Shown here piece after piece: positions 7,822 to 17,102 of a DNA stretch of 64,000 nucleotides. The notes below the pieces were generated by a model. The model had not been told where the DNA came from, made no database searches, and saw only the letters and a list, made by a program, of their open reading frames with translations. Origin of the DNA: Micromonospora okii (GTDB lineage Bacteria > Actinomycetota > Actinomycetes > Mycobacteriales > Micromonosporaceae); the NCBI RefSeq assembly GCF_020884795.1, contig NZ_BBZF01000017.1, forward strand, positions 93,186-157,185, in the 5' to 3' direction. Position 1 is the first letter of the stretch, and the number at the start of each line of letters is the position of its first letter. The translations under genes were made by a program, and so were the position numbers.

Positions 7822-8619
7822 ATGACCGGGCACATCACGGGGGCCGTGGCGGCGCTGGCTGACGAGCTGCCGGGGTGGGTGACGCTCCTGCGCGCCCCGA
7901 ACCCGGGGCCGATGACGCTCGACGGCACCAACACCTGGGTGCTGCGCGCCGGCCCCGGCGAGCCGGCCGTCGTGGTCGACCCCGGGCCGGCCGACGACGG
8001 CCACCTCGCCGCGATCGCCGCCCACGCGCCCGTCGCCACGGTGCTGATCACCCACGGGCACGCCGACCACACCGAGGGCTCGCCCCGGCTGCGGGAGCTG
8101 CTCGGCGGCGCGCCCGTGCGGGCCGTCGACCCGGCGCACAGCCACGGCGGCCCGCCGCTGGCCCCCGGCATCCGCCTCGACGCGGCCGGCCTCGCCCTCA
8201 CCCTGCTGCCCACCCCGGGCCACACCGCCGACTCGGCGTGCTTCCTCGTCGAGCGCGACGGCGAGCGGGTGGTGCTCACCGGCGACACGATCCTGGGCCG
8301 GGGCACGACCGTCGTCGCCCACCCCGACGGGCACCTCGGGGCCTACCTGGCCAGCCTGGAGCTGCTCTCGACGTACCGGGGGATCCCGGCGCTGCCGGGG
8401 CACGGCCCGGCGCTGGCCGACTGCGGCGTGGCCGCCGAGTTCTACCTCGCCCACCGCCGCGCCCGGCTCGACCAGGTCCGGCAGGCCGTCGCCGAGGGCG
8501 CACGGACCGCGCCCGAGGTGGTGGCGCGGGTCTACGCCGACGTGGACCGCTCCCTGTGGTGGGCGGCCGAGTGGTCGGTGCGCGCCCAGCTCGAACACCT
8601 CGGGGTGGAGCAGCCGTGA
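7822..8619 (+). CDS. Metallo-beta-lactamase-fold hydrolase (Rv3677c-like)
   Basis: This is a 265-residue soluble hydrolase of the MBL superfamily, nearest in style to the LACTB2 group. The zinc-binding motif THGHADH (near residues 76-82) is intact, with further ligands in TPGHT (133-137) and TGDTI (153-157), and the late histidine in LPGHGP. A C-terminal winged-helix-like segment (about 205-265) is typical for LACTB2-like enzymes, some of which are RNases. The substrate cannot be deduced. The gene ends in a GTGA overlap with the cyclase gene, so the two are probably translationally coupled. In M. tuberculosis the homologous gene is followed by crp. Confidence 0.87.
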   Translation: MTGHITGAVAALADELPGWVTLLRAPNPGPMTLDGTNTWVLRAGPGEPAVVVDPGPADDGHLAAIAAHAPVATVLITHGHADHTEGSPRLRELLGGAPVRAVDPAHSHGGPPLAPGIRLDAAGLALTLLPTPGHTADSACFLVERDGERVVLTGDTILGRGTTVVAHPDGHLGAYLASLELLSTYRGIPALPGHGPALADCGVAAEFYLAHRRARLDQVRQAVAEGARTAPEVVARVYADVDRSLWWAAEWSVRAQLEHLGVEQP

Positions 8620-11600
8620 CCTGCCCGGTGTGCGGGACGGTCGCCGTGCCCGGCGGCCGGTTCTGCCACAACTGCGGGGCCGCCCTGCCGGCCGCCGCCA
8701 CCCTGCCCGCCGCCGAGCGGCGGGTGGTCACCGTGCTCTTCGGCGACCTGTCCGACTTCACCTCCTGGTCGGAGGACCTCGACCCCGAACGGGTCGGCGC
8801 GGTCACCGACCGGGTCCTCGCCGCCCTGGCCGGGGCCGTGAAGACCTTCGGCGGGCACGTCGACAAGCTCACCGGCGACGGGATCATGGCGGTCTTCGGC
8901 GCGCCCGTCACCCACGAGGACGACGCCGAGCGGGCCATGCGCGCCGCGCTGGCCATGCAGCGGGCCGTGCGCCGGGTGCTCGACGACGAGCGCGGCGGCG
9001 GCGCGCCGCTGGGCCTGCGCGTCGGGCTCAACACCGGCGACGTGATCGCCGGCATCCAGGCGGCCATCGAGTACACGGTCATCGGCGACACCGTGAACAC
9101 CGCCGCCCGGCTGGCCGACGCCGCCGCCGTCGGCGCCGTCTACGCGGGCGCGCGCACCTCCGCGGCCACCCGGCACGTCGCCTCCTGGCGGGCGCTGCGC
9201 CCGCTGCGGCTCAAGGGCAAGCGCGAGCCCGTCGAGGCGTACGAGCTGCTCGGCCTGCTCGACGCCCCCGGCACCCGCTCCGGCCTCGGCGACGAGGCGC
9301 CCTACGTCGGCCGGGAGACCGAGATCGGCCGGGTCGCCGGCCGGCTCGCCGAGGTGATCGACCGGGGCGAGCCCCGGGTGCTGCTGATGACCGCCGAGGC
9401 GGGGATCGGCAAGTCCCGCTTCGCCGCCGAGGTGGAACGCCTCGCCGCCGGCTACGACGTTGGCCCGGGCCGGTACGCCGCCCACACCGGGGCCCGGGTG
9501 CTCTCGGTGCGCTGCGCCGCGTTCGGCGAGCGCCGCCGGCTCGCGCCCCTGGCCGACCTGGTCCGGGCCGCCGCGGGCCTGCCCAGCGACGCGGCGACCG
9601 CGCTGACCCGCCCGGCAGTCGAGGAGCGGCTGCGCCGGCTCCACCAGCGCCTCGGCCGGCACCGCGAGGACGACGCCCCGCCGGCCGCCCCCGACCAGCT
9701 CCTGGCCCTGCTCGGGTACGCCGACCTGCCCACCGGCGGCCCGACCGAGCAGGACGAGTGGGGGACGGGCACCCAGGCGCCGGCCGACGCCGAGGCCGTG
9801 CCGAACGCGGTGGCGGACCTGCTCAGCGCCCTGGCCGCCGAGGCCCCGCTGGTGGTGATCGTCGACGACCTGCACGACGCCACCGCCGAGACCATCCGGG
9901 CGCTCGGGGTGACGCTGTCGCGGATCGCCGGCCCGGTGCTGGTGCTGCTGCTCGGCCGCCCCGAGCTGGTGCGCACCGCCGGGGCGCTGACCCGCGTCGC
10001 CGACGCCGAGGTGCACGCGCTGCCCCCGCTGCGCGGCGCCGACGCGGCCCGGCTGCTCACCAGCTACCTCGGCGGCGGAAAGCTGCCGCAGCCCGACGCC
10101 GACCGGCTGCTCGCCACGGCCCAGGGCAACCCGTTCTACCTGGCCGAGCTGGTCACCCTGCTGATGGAGCGGGGCGCGCTGACCGCCGTGGCCGACCGGT
10201 CCGCCCCGGCCCACGCCGGCTGGCGGCTGGCCCCCGGCTCGCTCGGCAGCCGGCTGCTCTCCCGGGACCTGGCCGCCGTGCTCGCCGCCCGCATCGACGC
10301 GCTGCCGCCGGACGCCCGCGCGGCGCTGCGCGACGCCGCCGTGGTCGGCGACACCGTGCCCGCCGGCGCGCTGGAGGCGCTGGGCGAGCAGCGCGCGGGG
10401 CGCGACGGGCGGCCCGCCGCCGTGGTCGCCGTCGACCTGGACCGGGCCGTCGAGGAGCTGCTGCAACGCCGGATGCTGCACCGCACCCGCTCCGGGTACG
10501 CCTTCGCCACCCCGCTGATGCGGGAGGCCGCCTACTCCGGGGTGAGCAAGGCCGAGCTGGCCGAGCGGCACGCCGCGCTGGCCCGCTGGGCGGCGCCGGG
10601 CGGGCCGGGGGGCCCGGCCGGGTTCACCGACGCCGACCGGGACGCCTTCGTCGCCGAGCACGTGGAACGGGCCGCCGCGCTCGCCGACGCGGTCAAGCTG
10701 CGCCCGGACGCGCCGGCCCGCACCGTCGCCGACCTGGGGGTGGCCGCGCTGGGCCGGGCCGCCCGCCGCGCGTTGCAGGCCGGGGAGCCGGCCGCCGTCG
10801 TCGAGCACGCCGAGCGCGCCGCCGAGCTGGCCCGGGGCGCGCTGCCCGCGGCCGACCGGGTGGTGCACGCTCGCGCGCTGCTCCAGGTGGGGCGGCCGGG
10901 TGACGCGCTCGCCTACGCCGAGAAGATCGGCGCGAACGCCGGGGACGACCTGGGCACCCGCGCCAGCGCCCTGCTGCTCGCCGGGCAGGCCCACCAGGCC
11001 CTCGGCGAGCGGGCGCGGGCCGTAGCCTGCTGGCACGAGGCGTTGCAGGTGGCCACCGCCGGCGAGCTGCCCCACCAGCGGGCCTCGGCGATGCGGCGGC
11101 TCGGCATGGCCGACTTCATCGCCGGCCACCTCGGGCAGGCCAGCAGCCGGCTCGCGGCGTCGTACCAGATCAGCCTCACCGCCCAGGACCGGCGCGGGCA
11201 GGCGTGGTCGTTGCAGGACCTGGCCTGGGTGACCACCACCCGGGGCGACTTCGCCGGCACCGACGCGGTGCTCGGCCGGGCCGCCCGGCTCTTCGCCGAG
11301 CTGAAGGACCCGTACGGGCGGGCCTGGCTGCGCGGCACCACCGCGTTCGCCCGGCTGCTCGCCGGCCGACTACGGGAGGCGTGCCGCCTCGCGCGGGTGT
11401 TCCTGCCGTTCGGGGAGCGGGTCGGCGAGGCGTGGGCCGTCGGCACGCTGCGCGCGGTCGAGGCGTTCGCCGGGGCCGAGCTGGGCGAGCTGGGGGAGGC
11501 CGACGGGGCGGCCCGCCGGGCGTACCGGGACTTCGCCGAGGTCGGCGACGAGTGGGGGCAGGGCTTCGCCCTGGTGGTGCGCGGGACGATCGCCCGGGGC

Positions 11601-12197
11601 CTGGGCGAGCCGGAGCACGCCGCCGACCTGCTCGCCGACGCCCTGGAGTTCGGCGCGCACACCTCCCATCCGCTGCTCACCGGGATGGCCGGCACGCTGC
11701 GCGGCTTCGTGGCGCTGGACCTGGGCGACTGCGACACCGCCGAGCGCTCGGCGCGGGCCGTGCTGACCGCCGTCGAGCCGCACAACCCGCAGGCCCCCGC
11801 CCAGGTGGGCCCCCGGGTGCTGCTGGCCACCGCCCGGCTCGCCGCCGGCGACCCGGCCACCGCCGTGGGGCTGCTCGCTCCGGTGGCCACCGCCGCCGCC
11901 AACGCGCCGTCGCTGCTCTTCTCCCGCCGGCAGACGATGGCCCGGTACGCCTCCGCGCTGCTCGCCCACGGCCAGCGCGAGCAGGCCCTCGACTGGGCGC
12001 AGCGGGCGGTCGCCGCCCCGGCGGAGGACGTGCGCAGCCAGGTGGTCGCGGCGATGGTGCTGGCGGAGGCGCTCAGCGCCAGCGGGCGCGACGTGGAGGC
12101 GCTGGCCAGCGCGGAGGAGGCGGTGCGGTTGGCGCACGCGACGGAGCAGCGCAGCGAACGGGCGGCGGCCGCCGCGCTCCACGCCCGCCTGGGGTAA
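8616..12197 (+). CDS. Class III adenylate/guanylate cyclase fused to AAA-type ATPase and helical repeats
   Basis: This is a 1193-residue cytoplasmic regulator. An N-terminal zinc ribbon has C3, C6, C17 and C20. The class III cyclase domain (about 36-200) has metal aspartates in FGDLSDFT and TGDG, a lysine in DKLTGDG, an aspartate in VIGDTVNTAAR and the N-x3-R pair, all consistent with an active adenylate-type site. An NTPase domain follows, with Walker A AEAGIGKS (about 262-269) and Walker B IVDDLHD. The last 550 residues are alanine-rich helical repeats, probably TPR-like. GTG 8616 overlaps the previous stop. The taa stop lies at the edge of a dispersed repeat. A cAMP receptor-type gene (crp) lies 29 kb away in this window. 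Confidence 0.9.
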   Translation: MTCPVCGTVAVPGGRFCHNCGAALPAAATLPAAERRVVTVLFGDLSDFTSWSEDLDPERVGAVTDRVLAALAGAVKTFGGHVDKLTGDGIMAVFGAPVTHEDDAERAMRAALAMQRAVRRVLDDERGGGAPLGLRVGLNTGDVIAGIQAAIEYTVIGDTVNTAARLADAAAVGAVYAGARTSAATRHVASWRALRPLRLKGKREPVEAYELLGLLDAPGTRSGLGDEAPYVGRETEIGRVAGRLAEVIDRGEPRVLLMTAEAGIGKSRFAAEVERLAAGYDVGPGRYAAHTGARVLSVRCAAFGERRRLAPLADLVRAAAGLPSDAATALTRPAVEERLRRLHQRLGRHREDDAPPAAPDQLLALLGYADLPTGGPTEQDEWGTGTQAPADAEAVPNAVADLLSALAAEAPLVVIVDDLHDATAETIRALGVTLSRIAGPVLVLLLGRPELVRTAGALTRVADAEVHALPPLRGADAARLLTSYLGGGKLPQPDADRLLATAQGNPFYLAELVTLLMERGALTAVADRSAPAHAGWRLAPGSLGSRLLSRDLAAVLAARIDALPPDARAALRDAAVVGDTVPAGALEALGEQRAGRDGRPAAVVAVDLDRAVEELLQRRMLHRTRSGYAFATPLMREAAYSGVSKAELAERHAALARWAAPGGPGGPAGFTDADRDAFVAEHVERAAALADAVKLRPDAPARTVADLGVAALGRAARRALQAGEPAAVVEHAERAAELARGALPAADRVVHARALLQVGRPGDALAYAEKIGANAGDDLGTRASALLLAGQAHQALGERARAVACWHEALQVATAGELPHQRASAMRRLGMADFIAGHLGQASSRLAASYQISLTAQDRRGQAWSLQDLAWVTTTRGDFAGTDAVLGRAARLFAELKDPYGRAWLRGTTAFARLLAGRLREACRLARVFLPFGERVGEAWAVGTLRAVEAFAGAELGELGEADGAARRAYRDFAEVGDEWGQGFALVVRGTIARGLGEPEHAADLLADALEFGAHTSHPLLTGMAGTLRGFVALDLGDCDTAERSARAVLTAVEPHNPQAPAQVGPRVLLATARLAAGDPATAVGLLAPVATAAANAPSLLFSRRQTMARYASALLAHGQREQALDWAQRAVAAPAEDVRSQVVAAMVLAEALSASGRDVEALASAEEAVRLAHATEQRSERAAAAALHARLG

Positions 12198-12247
12198 GGA
12201 AGGGCACCTTGTTAACGCCTACGGTAGAGAAGGGCTCCCTTCTCACC
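12194..12247 (+). repeat. Dispersed repeat family 1, copy A
   Basis: The element begins GTAAGGAAGGGCACC, continues with GTTAACGCCTACGGTAGAG and ends near CCCTTCTCAC. It shares most positions with copy C (47264-47320) and its start with the reverse strand of copy B (36905-36962). Its TAA (12195-12197) is the stop codon of the cyclase gene. Confidence 0.7.
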
Positions 12248-12404
12248 GAGGTCCACCGAGCCGCACCGAGACCGACCGAGCCGCACCCCGACCCGCCGAG
12301 GCTTGCCGAGGTGGGCGATGCGGGGCCGGGCGGCACCGGCTACGGTGGCAGGACCGGGCGAGCGGTCCACTGTGGGTCGCGTGCGCCGGGCTCCGGGAGG
12401 CGTG

Positions 12405-12899
12405 ATGAGGCTGCCGCGCTCCAGCGCCGGTTGGACGATGGCGGTCTTCGGTCTCCTCGCGCTGGCGATGGGCGCGCTCGGGCTGCTCTGGCCGGAGGCG
12501 CAACTGCGGATGCTCGGGTTCGAGGTGCCGCAGAGCCGGGCCCCGGGTGACCACACCGGCACGTTCCTGACCGCGTCCGCCATGGCGTCGTTCAACATGG
12601 GCGTCTACTACCTGCTGGCCACCGCCACCGAGTGGCGGTCGTTCTACCGGTTCACGGTCTTCTTCCGACTGGTCACGTTCACCGTCTTCACCCTCACGGT
12701 GTTGGCGGGCGTCGCCCCGGGCCGGTTCTTCACGGTGGCGCTCTGGGAGGGGCTGGGCGCGGTCGCCACGGCCGTCGCCCTGCGCGTGGACGCCCGCCGC
12801 GCGGCGACCGCGAAGCCGGGCACGACGCCGGCCACACAGGTCACCACAAAGGCGGCCAAGGCGGACGGTGCCGTCCGTTCCTCGGGCGCGGAACTCTGA
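12405..12899 (+). CDS. Small multi-pass membrane protein
   Basis: This 164-residue protein has about four hydrophobic helices (near residues 11-29, 52-70, 79-99 and 105-125) and a cytoplasmic Ala/Thr/Lys-rich tail. There are no catalytic motifs and no family is recognised; it resembles small DoxX-like or DUF-type actinobacterial membrane proteins. ATG 12405 is chosen because GGGAGG lies just upstream and the hydrophobic segment follows closely; the open frame begins earlier, at 12303. It precedes a membrane Ser/Thr kinase by 30 bp, but that gene has its own leaderless-type promoter. Confidence 0.72.
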   Translation: MRLPRSSAGWTMAVFGLLALAMGALGLLWPEAQLRMLGFEVPQSRAPGDHTGTFLTASAMASFNMGVYYLLATATEWRSFYRFTVFFRLVTFTVFTLTVLAGVAPGRFFTVALWEGLGAVATAVALRVDARRAATAKPGTTPATQVTTKAAKADGAVRSSGAEL

Positions 12900-12917
12900 G
12901 CGACCGGGCCGGTTAGG

Positions 12918-12929
12918 TATTTTCGAGCA
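12918..12929 (+). promoter_or_regulatory. Leaderless-type promoter of the kinase gene
   Basis: TATTTT (12918-12923) lies 6 bases before GTG 12930, with no ribosome binding site between them. This supports the GTG as the true start. Confidence 0.55.
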
Positions 12930-14543
12930 GTGACCGACACCCCGCCCGGCGCGCTGCGGCTGCCCCTCGTGCCCGGTCTGACCGATCTGCAGGTCTTTGC
13001 CCGTGGCGGGTACGCCACCGTCTACCGGGCCACCCAAATCTCCGTGGGGCGTGAGGTCGCGGTCAAGGTGGAGAACCGCACCCTGGCCAACGAGCGGGAC
13101 CAGGCGAGGTTCCTGCGCGAGGCGCGGGCGGCGGGGAGGATGTCCTCGCACCCGCACGTGGTGGACCTGTTCGACGTCGGGGTGACCGTCGACCAGCACC
13201 CGTACCTGATCATGGAGCTGTGCGACGGGTCGTACGCCGAGCGGATGCGCACCTCGCCCCTCGGCCCGGCGGAGACCCGCGACCTCGGCGTGAAGATCGC
13301 CGACGCGCTGGCCCACTCGCACGCCAACGGGGTGCTGCACCGGGACGTCAAGCCCGCCAACATCCTCTACTCGCAGTTCAACCCGGCGGTACTGGCCGAC
13401 TTCGGGCTCGCCGTGCTGGCCGAGGCGCGCGACGCGTCGGTCACCCTGGAGGTGCTCACCCCCGCGTACGCGCCGCCGGAGATGTTCAACCACAGCCCGC
13501 CGTCGCCCGCCGTCGACGTGTACGCCCTCTGCGCCACCCTCTACGCCGTGATGAACGGCCGCCCGCCCCGCTGGCAGTCCGAGCGCAACCCCAGCCTCGT
13601 CACCGTGCTGGAGATGTTCCACCAGCCGATCCCCGGGCTGCCCGGCGTGCCCGAGGAGCTCGTCGACGTGCTCCGGGCGGGCATGGCCAACGACCCGGCC
13701 GAGCGCCCGTCCGCGGTGGAGCTGCTGGGCATGCTCGCCGCCCTGCCGCTGGACCCGGTGAGCGCGCCGGTCAGCGGCGCCCCGACCTCCGGTGGGCCCG
13801 GCTCCGGCGGCCCGCCGCTCACCGTCACCGGCAACCCGTCCACATGGGGCGGGCTGTACGGCAACACCACGGGTAATCCGTCCACCTCCGGCGGCCTGTA
13901 CGGCACCGGCCAGCCGGGGCGGCCCACCCCGCGTCCCCCGGTGGAGGACGAGCACCCCACCGTGCGGACGACCGGCCGCCGGTGGCGGCGGCGCTGGTTC
14001 CTCGGCGGCGCGGGGGCGCTCGCGCTGGCCGCCTCGGCGAGCGCCGGGGCCTGGGTCGCCGGGCGCGCGCCCGTCACGCCGACGCCCACCCCGGTCGCCA
14101 GCAGCAGCGTGGGCACCACCACCGCTGCCAGCCGCTGGGGCGCGCTGCCGGGCTGCGTGTCCGCGCCCCCGGGCGCGGCCGGGTTGCCGGCGGGCGCGTC
14201 CTGCGCCGCCGAGCTGGAGTGCTTCGGGCCGATGCGGGTGCGCGGCGACCGGGCGGAGGCCCCCCGGCTGCCCTGCGACGGCCCGCACACCTGGGAGAGC
14301 TACGCCGAGGGCGAGCTGCCCGCCGCCCTGGTCGGCGCGGGCCACGACGAGGTCGTCGACGACCCCGAGGTACGCCGGGTGTGCAACGCGGCGACGTTCC
14401 GGTTGACCAGCGGGATCACCTATCCCAGCGGGTGGCACCTGGAGGTGCTGCCGCCGGCCGAGTCCGACCCGGAGCGGACGTACCGTTGCCTGGCCGGGCG
14501 CGGCGTCGACGGGCTGCGCATGCCCACCCTCACCGGTCGCTGA
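12930..14543 (+). CDS. Membrane Ser/Thr protein kinase with septum-formation-like ectodomain
   Basis: This 537-residue receptor-type kinase has an N-terminal kinase domain (about 15-265) with a glycine loop (ARGGYATVY), AVKVE lysine, HRDVKPANIL catalytic loop (aspartate present), DFGLA and APPE. A Gly/Pro/Ser/Thr linker (270-345) contains a duplicated GNPSTxGGLYG unit. One membrane helix (about 360-380) precedes a 150-residue exported domain with about six cysteines and a GPHTWESYAEGELP motif. This resembles the Septum_form family (PHxxEVY pattern). It likely phosphorylates cytoplasmic targets in response to an envelope cue. It ends 14 bp inside the convergent gene at 14530. Confidence 0.9.
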   Translation: MTDTPPGALRLPLVPGLTDLQVFARGGYATVYRATQISVGREVAVKVENRTLANERDQARFLREARAAGRMSSHPHVVDLFDVGVTVDQHPYLIMELCDGSYAERMRTSPLGPAETRDLGVKIADALAHSHANGVLHRDVKPANILYSQFNPAVLADFGLAVLAEARDASVTLEVLTPAYAPPEMFNHSPPSPAVDVYALCATLYAVMNGRPPRWQSERNPSLVTVLEMFHQPIPGLPGVPEELVDVLRAGMANDPAERPSAVELLGMLAALPLDPVSAPVSGAPTSGGPGSGGPPLTVTGNPSTWGGLYGNTTGNPSTSGGLYGTGQPGRPTPRPPVEDEHPTVRTTGRRWRRRWFLGGAGALALAASASAGAWVAGRAPVTPTPTPVASSSVGTTTAASRWGALPGCVSAPPGAAGLPAGASCAAELECFGPMRVRGDRAEAPRLPCDGPHTWESYAEGELPAALVGAGHDEVVDDPEVRRVCNAATFRLTSGITYPSGWHLEVLPPAESDPERTYRCLAGRGVDGLRMPTLTGR

Positions 14544-14883
14544 CCCCGCCCGGGGCCCGGCGGCGCTCCTGCGCCATCCGCAGGGCGTCCCTGCTGTCCA
14601 GCGCTTCGAGGGTGTCGGCGTCGAGGCCGCTCGGCAGGGCGACGGGCTGCCCCGACCACTCGACCGGCTCGCGCCCCGCCTGCTCGCGGGCCTTCGCGCG
14701 GCGCTGCCGCGAGTCCGTCACCGACACTCCGGCGATCATCACCAGCAGGACGCAGAGCAGTGCGAGCACGACCGCCATGATGCTGCGCGGACGCCACCAG
14801 ACCAGCGTCACCAGCACGGCGACCGCTGCCAGCGACGAGGCGACCGCCGTGAGGGACGTCTCGATCCGAGGGATTCGGGTCAC
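14530..14883 (-). CDS. Two-helix membrane protein of unknown function
   Basis: This 117-residue protein has two hydrophobic helices (about 10-29 and 35-53) followed by a charged cytoplasmic tail. It has no recognisable domain. The GTG at 14883 is the only in-frame start near the first helix. Its last 14 bases overlap the end of the kinase gene on the opposite strand, so transcripts converge here. Codon third positions support it as coding. Confidence 0.6.
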   Translation of the reverse strand: MTRIPRIETSLTAVASSLAAVAVLVTLVWWRPRSIMAVVLALLCVLLVMIAGVSVTDSRQRRAKAREQAGREPVEWSGQPVALPSGLDADTLEALDSRDALRMAQERRRAPGGVSDR

Positions 14884-15147
14884 CCGTCAAGGATGTCGAA
14901 GCCGGCCGACCTGTCAACCGCCTGAGGCCGACTCGACGCGCCGCCCGAGGCCGGCCCGGTGCGTCGCACGGGGCGAGTCGGCGAAGGTCGGGGCCGACCC
15001 GGCGCGCCGGGCGGGGGCCGAGGCGGCGAAGATCGGGGAAGTGACCCGTTGATGGGATTTCCGGTCGATGATCGTTGTCTCCATTTCCTAGAGTGACGGG
15101 GGTCGAGGTTCGCTCGACGCATCCCGTCGCCCACCGGAAGGCAGTCG

Positions 15148-16971
15148 ATGCCACCTACACCCCGGAAGCTCGCCGCAGCAGGAATCGCCGGCGTTCTCCT
15201 CGCCACGACGGCCGTCGCCACGGCCGTCGCGCCGGCCGCCGCGGCGCCGGACACCGCCGGCTGGGGCCGCCCGGCCGCCGCCGACCGCACCGACCCCGCC
15301 GAGGCCCGGCGGGTCGACCGCGTGCCCACCCCGAAGCTCGGCTGGTACGCCTGCTACAGCCACGCCGAGTGCGCCACCGTCCGGCTCCCGCTCGACTACG
15401 ACAAGCCCACGGGCGCCACGACCGAGGTGGCGGTGCTGCGGCTCAAGGCGCGCGACCAGAAGAAGCGCGTCGGCAGCCTCTTCATCAACCCGGGCGGCCC
15501 CGGCGGCTCCGGCACGGACATCGCGCTCGTCGCGCCGTACTTCCTGAGCGACGACCTGCTGGACCGCTTCGACATCGTCGGCGTGGACCCGCGCGGCGTC
15601 GCGGCCAGCCAGAACGTCCGGTGCTTCCCGTCGGTCAAGGAGCAGACCGAGGCGTACGCCGGGCTGAACGTCGCCTTCCCGTGGACCAAGGCCGAGGAGA
15701 AGGCGTACGTCGCCTCGGCGAAGGCGATCGGCCGGGCCTGCTCGACCACCGGCCGGCCGCTGACCGGGGCGATGTCGACCGCCGAGGTCGCCCGGGACAT
15801 GGACGTGCTGCGCCGCGCGGTCGGCGACCGGAAGCTGACCTACCTCGGCTTCAGCTACGGCAGCGCCCTCGGGCAGCACTACGCCAACATGTTCCCCGAC
15901 CGGTTCCGCGCGCTGGTCATCGACGGCGTGCTCGACCCGAACGCGTGGGTCGGCCAGGGCCGGGCGCGCAAGCAGCTCCAGGAGAGCCGGCTGCGCAGCG
16001 CAGACGGCGCGTACAAGGCGCTGCGCGAGATCCTGGTGCGCTGCGACGCGGCCGGCGCGGCGGCCTGCCCGCTCGCGGCCGGCGACCCGCTCGCCTCGTT
16101 CGAGCTGGTGGCCAAGCGGCTGCGCAAGAAGCCGGTGGTGATCACCGACCCGGACACCGGGGAGACGGTTCGGGTCGCCTACGCCGACTTCGTCGGCGCG
16201 ACGCTCAGCGCCCTCTACGGCCCCGCCGGGTACGCGGACGTCGTCGCGATCACCGCCGAGCTGCTGGTGCTCACCGACCCCGCGTCGGCCACGGTCGCCC
16301 GCCGCGCCGAGGCCCGCGCGGCCGTCGCGAAGCGTGCCGCCGCCGCCCGCGCGCAGGCCCGACGCGGGTACGACTTCCCGTACGACAACAGCATGGAGAC
16401 GTTCCTCGGGGTGGACTGCACCGACGCGTACCACCCGGCCGACGCCGCGGACTGGCCGGCGCTGGCCGCCGAGCAGGACAAGCGGGCCCCGTACTTCGGC
16501 CGGGCCTGGTCCTGGATGACCGCGCCCTGCGCCCGCGACACGTGGACGGTGCGCGACTCCGACGCCTACACCGGCCCGTTCAACAAGCGGACCAGCGCCC
16601 CGGTGCTGGTCGTCGGCAACTACTGGGACCCGGCGACCAACTACCAGGGCGCGGTCGGCTCGGCGGCGGTGCTGCCGAACAGCCGGCTGCTCAGCAGCGA
16701 CAGCTGGGGGCACACCGCGTACGGCACCTCGGCGTGCGCGACCGGCGCGATCGACGCGTACCTGATCGCCGGGACGCTCCCGGCCAAGGGGACGGTCTGC
16801 GTCGGCGACGTGCAGCCCTTCGCCGAGCCGGCGCCCGGGGCCGCCGGTGAGCGCGTCACGGCGTCCAAGAGCGACCTGGCCCGCCGGGCCGCCCCCGCCC
16901 GGGGCGAGCCGAAGCGGCTGCCGCCGGTGGTCGCCCCGCTCCCGGCGGTCGGCACGCTGACCGTCCGGTGA
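15148..16971 (+). CDS. Secreted alpha/beta-hydrolase, tripeptidyl aminopeptidase type (Tap/SlpD/E-like)
   Basis: This is a 607-residue exported hydrolase. A signal peptide spans residues 1-33 (AAPAAAAP cleavage region). The oxyanion segment NPGGPGGSG, the nucleophile elbow GFSYGS, the acid in GNYWDPATNY and the histidine in SWGHTAYG complete an alpha/beta-hydrolase triad. The TAP-like C-terminal domain is typical of Streptomyces tripeptidyl aminopeptidases. It probably removes N-terminal tripeptides from extracellular proteins. ATG 15148 is preceded by GGAAGG. A TAGAGT -10-like hexamer lies about 60 bp upstream. A strong hairpin terminator follows. Confidence 0.9.
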   Translation: MPPTPRKLAAAGIAGVLLATTAVATAVAPAAAAPDTAGWGRPAAADRTDPAEARRVDRVPTPKLGWYACYSHAECATVRLPLDYDKPTGATTEVAVLRLKARDQKKRVGSLFINPGGPGGSGTDIALVAPYFLSDDLLDRFDIVGVDPRGVAASQNVRCFPSVKEQTEAYAGLNVAFPWTKAEEKAYVASAKAIGRACSTTGRPLTGAMSTAEVARDMDVLRRAVGDRKLTYLGFSYGSALGQHYANMFPDRFRALVIDGVLDPNAWVGQGRARKQLQESRLRSADGAYKALREILVRCDAAGAAACPLAAGDPLASFELVAKRLRKKPVVITDPDTGETVRVAYADFVGATLSALYGPAGYADVVAITAELLVLTDPASATVARRAEARAAVAKRAAAARAQARRGYDFPYDNSMETFLGVDCTDAYHPADAADWPALAAEQDKRAPYFGRAWSWMTAPCARDTWTVRDSDAYTGPFNKRTSAPVLVVGNYWDPATNYQGAVGSAAVLPNSRLLSSDSWGHTAYGTSACATGAIDAYLIAGTLPAKGTVCVGDVQPFAEPAPGAAGERVTASKSDLARRAAPARGEPKRLPPVVAPLPAVGTLTVR

Positions 16972-16976
16972 CGACA

Positions 16977-17019
16977 CCCGGGGGTACGGCGGCGATCGCC
17001 CGCCCGCCGTACCCCCGGG
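16977..17019 (+). terminator. Perfect 16-bp hairpin terminator
   Basis: The arms CCCGGGGGTACGGCGG (16977-16992) and its exact complement (17004-17019) enclose an 11-base loop immediately after the aminopeptidase stop. There is no U tract, as is usual in high-GC actinobacteria. Confidence 0.8.
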
Positions 17020-17102
17020 CCCGGCCGTGCGGGTGACCACGCGAATGGACGGGAGCGGCTACCCTCGGTGTCCCGCAGGTGCGCCGGTCAGCGAGGTCGC
17101 CG

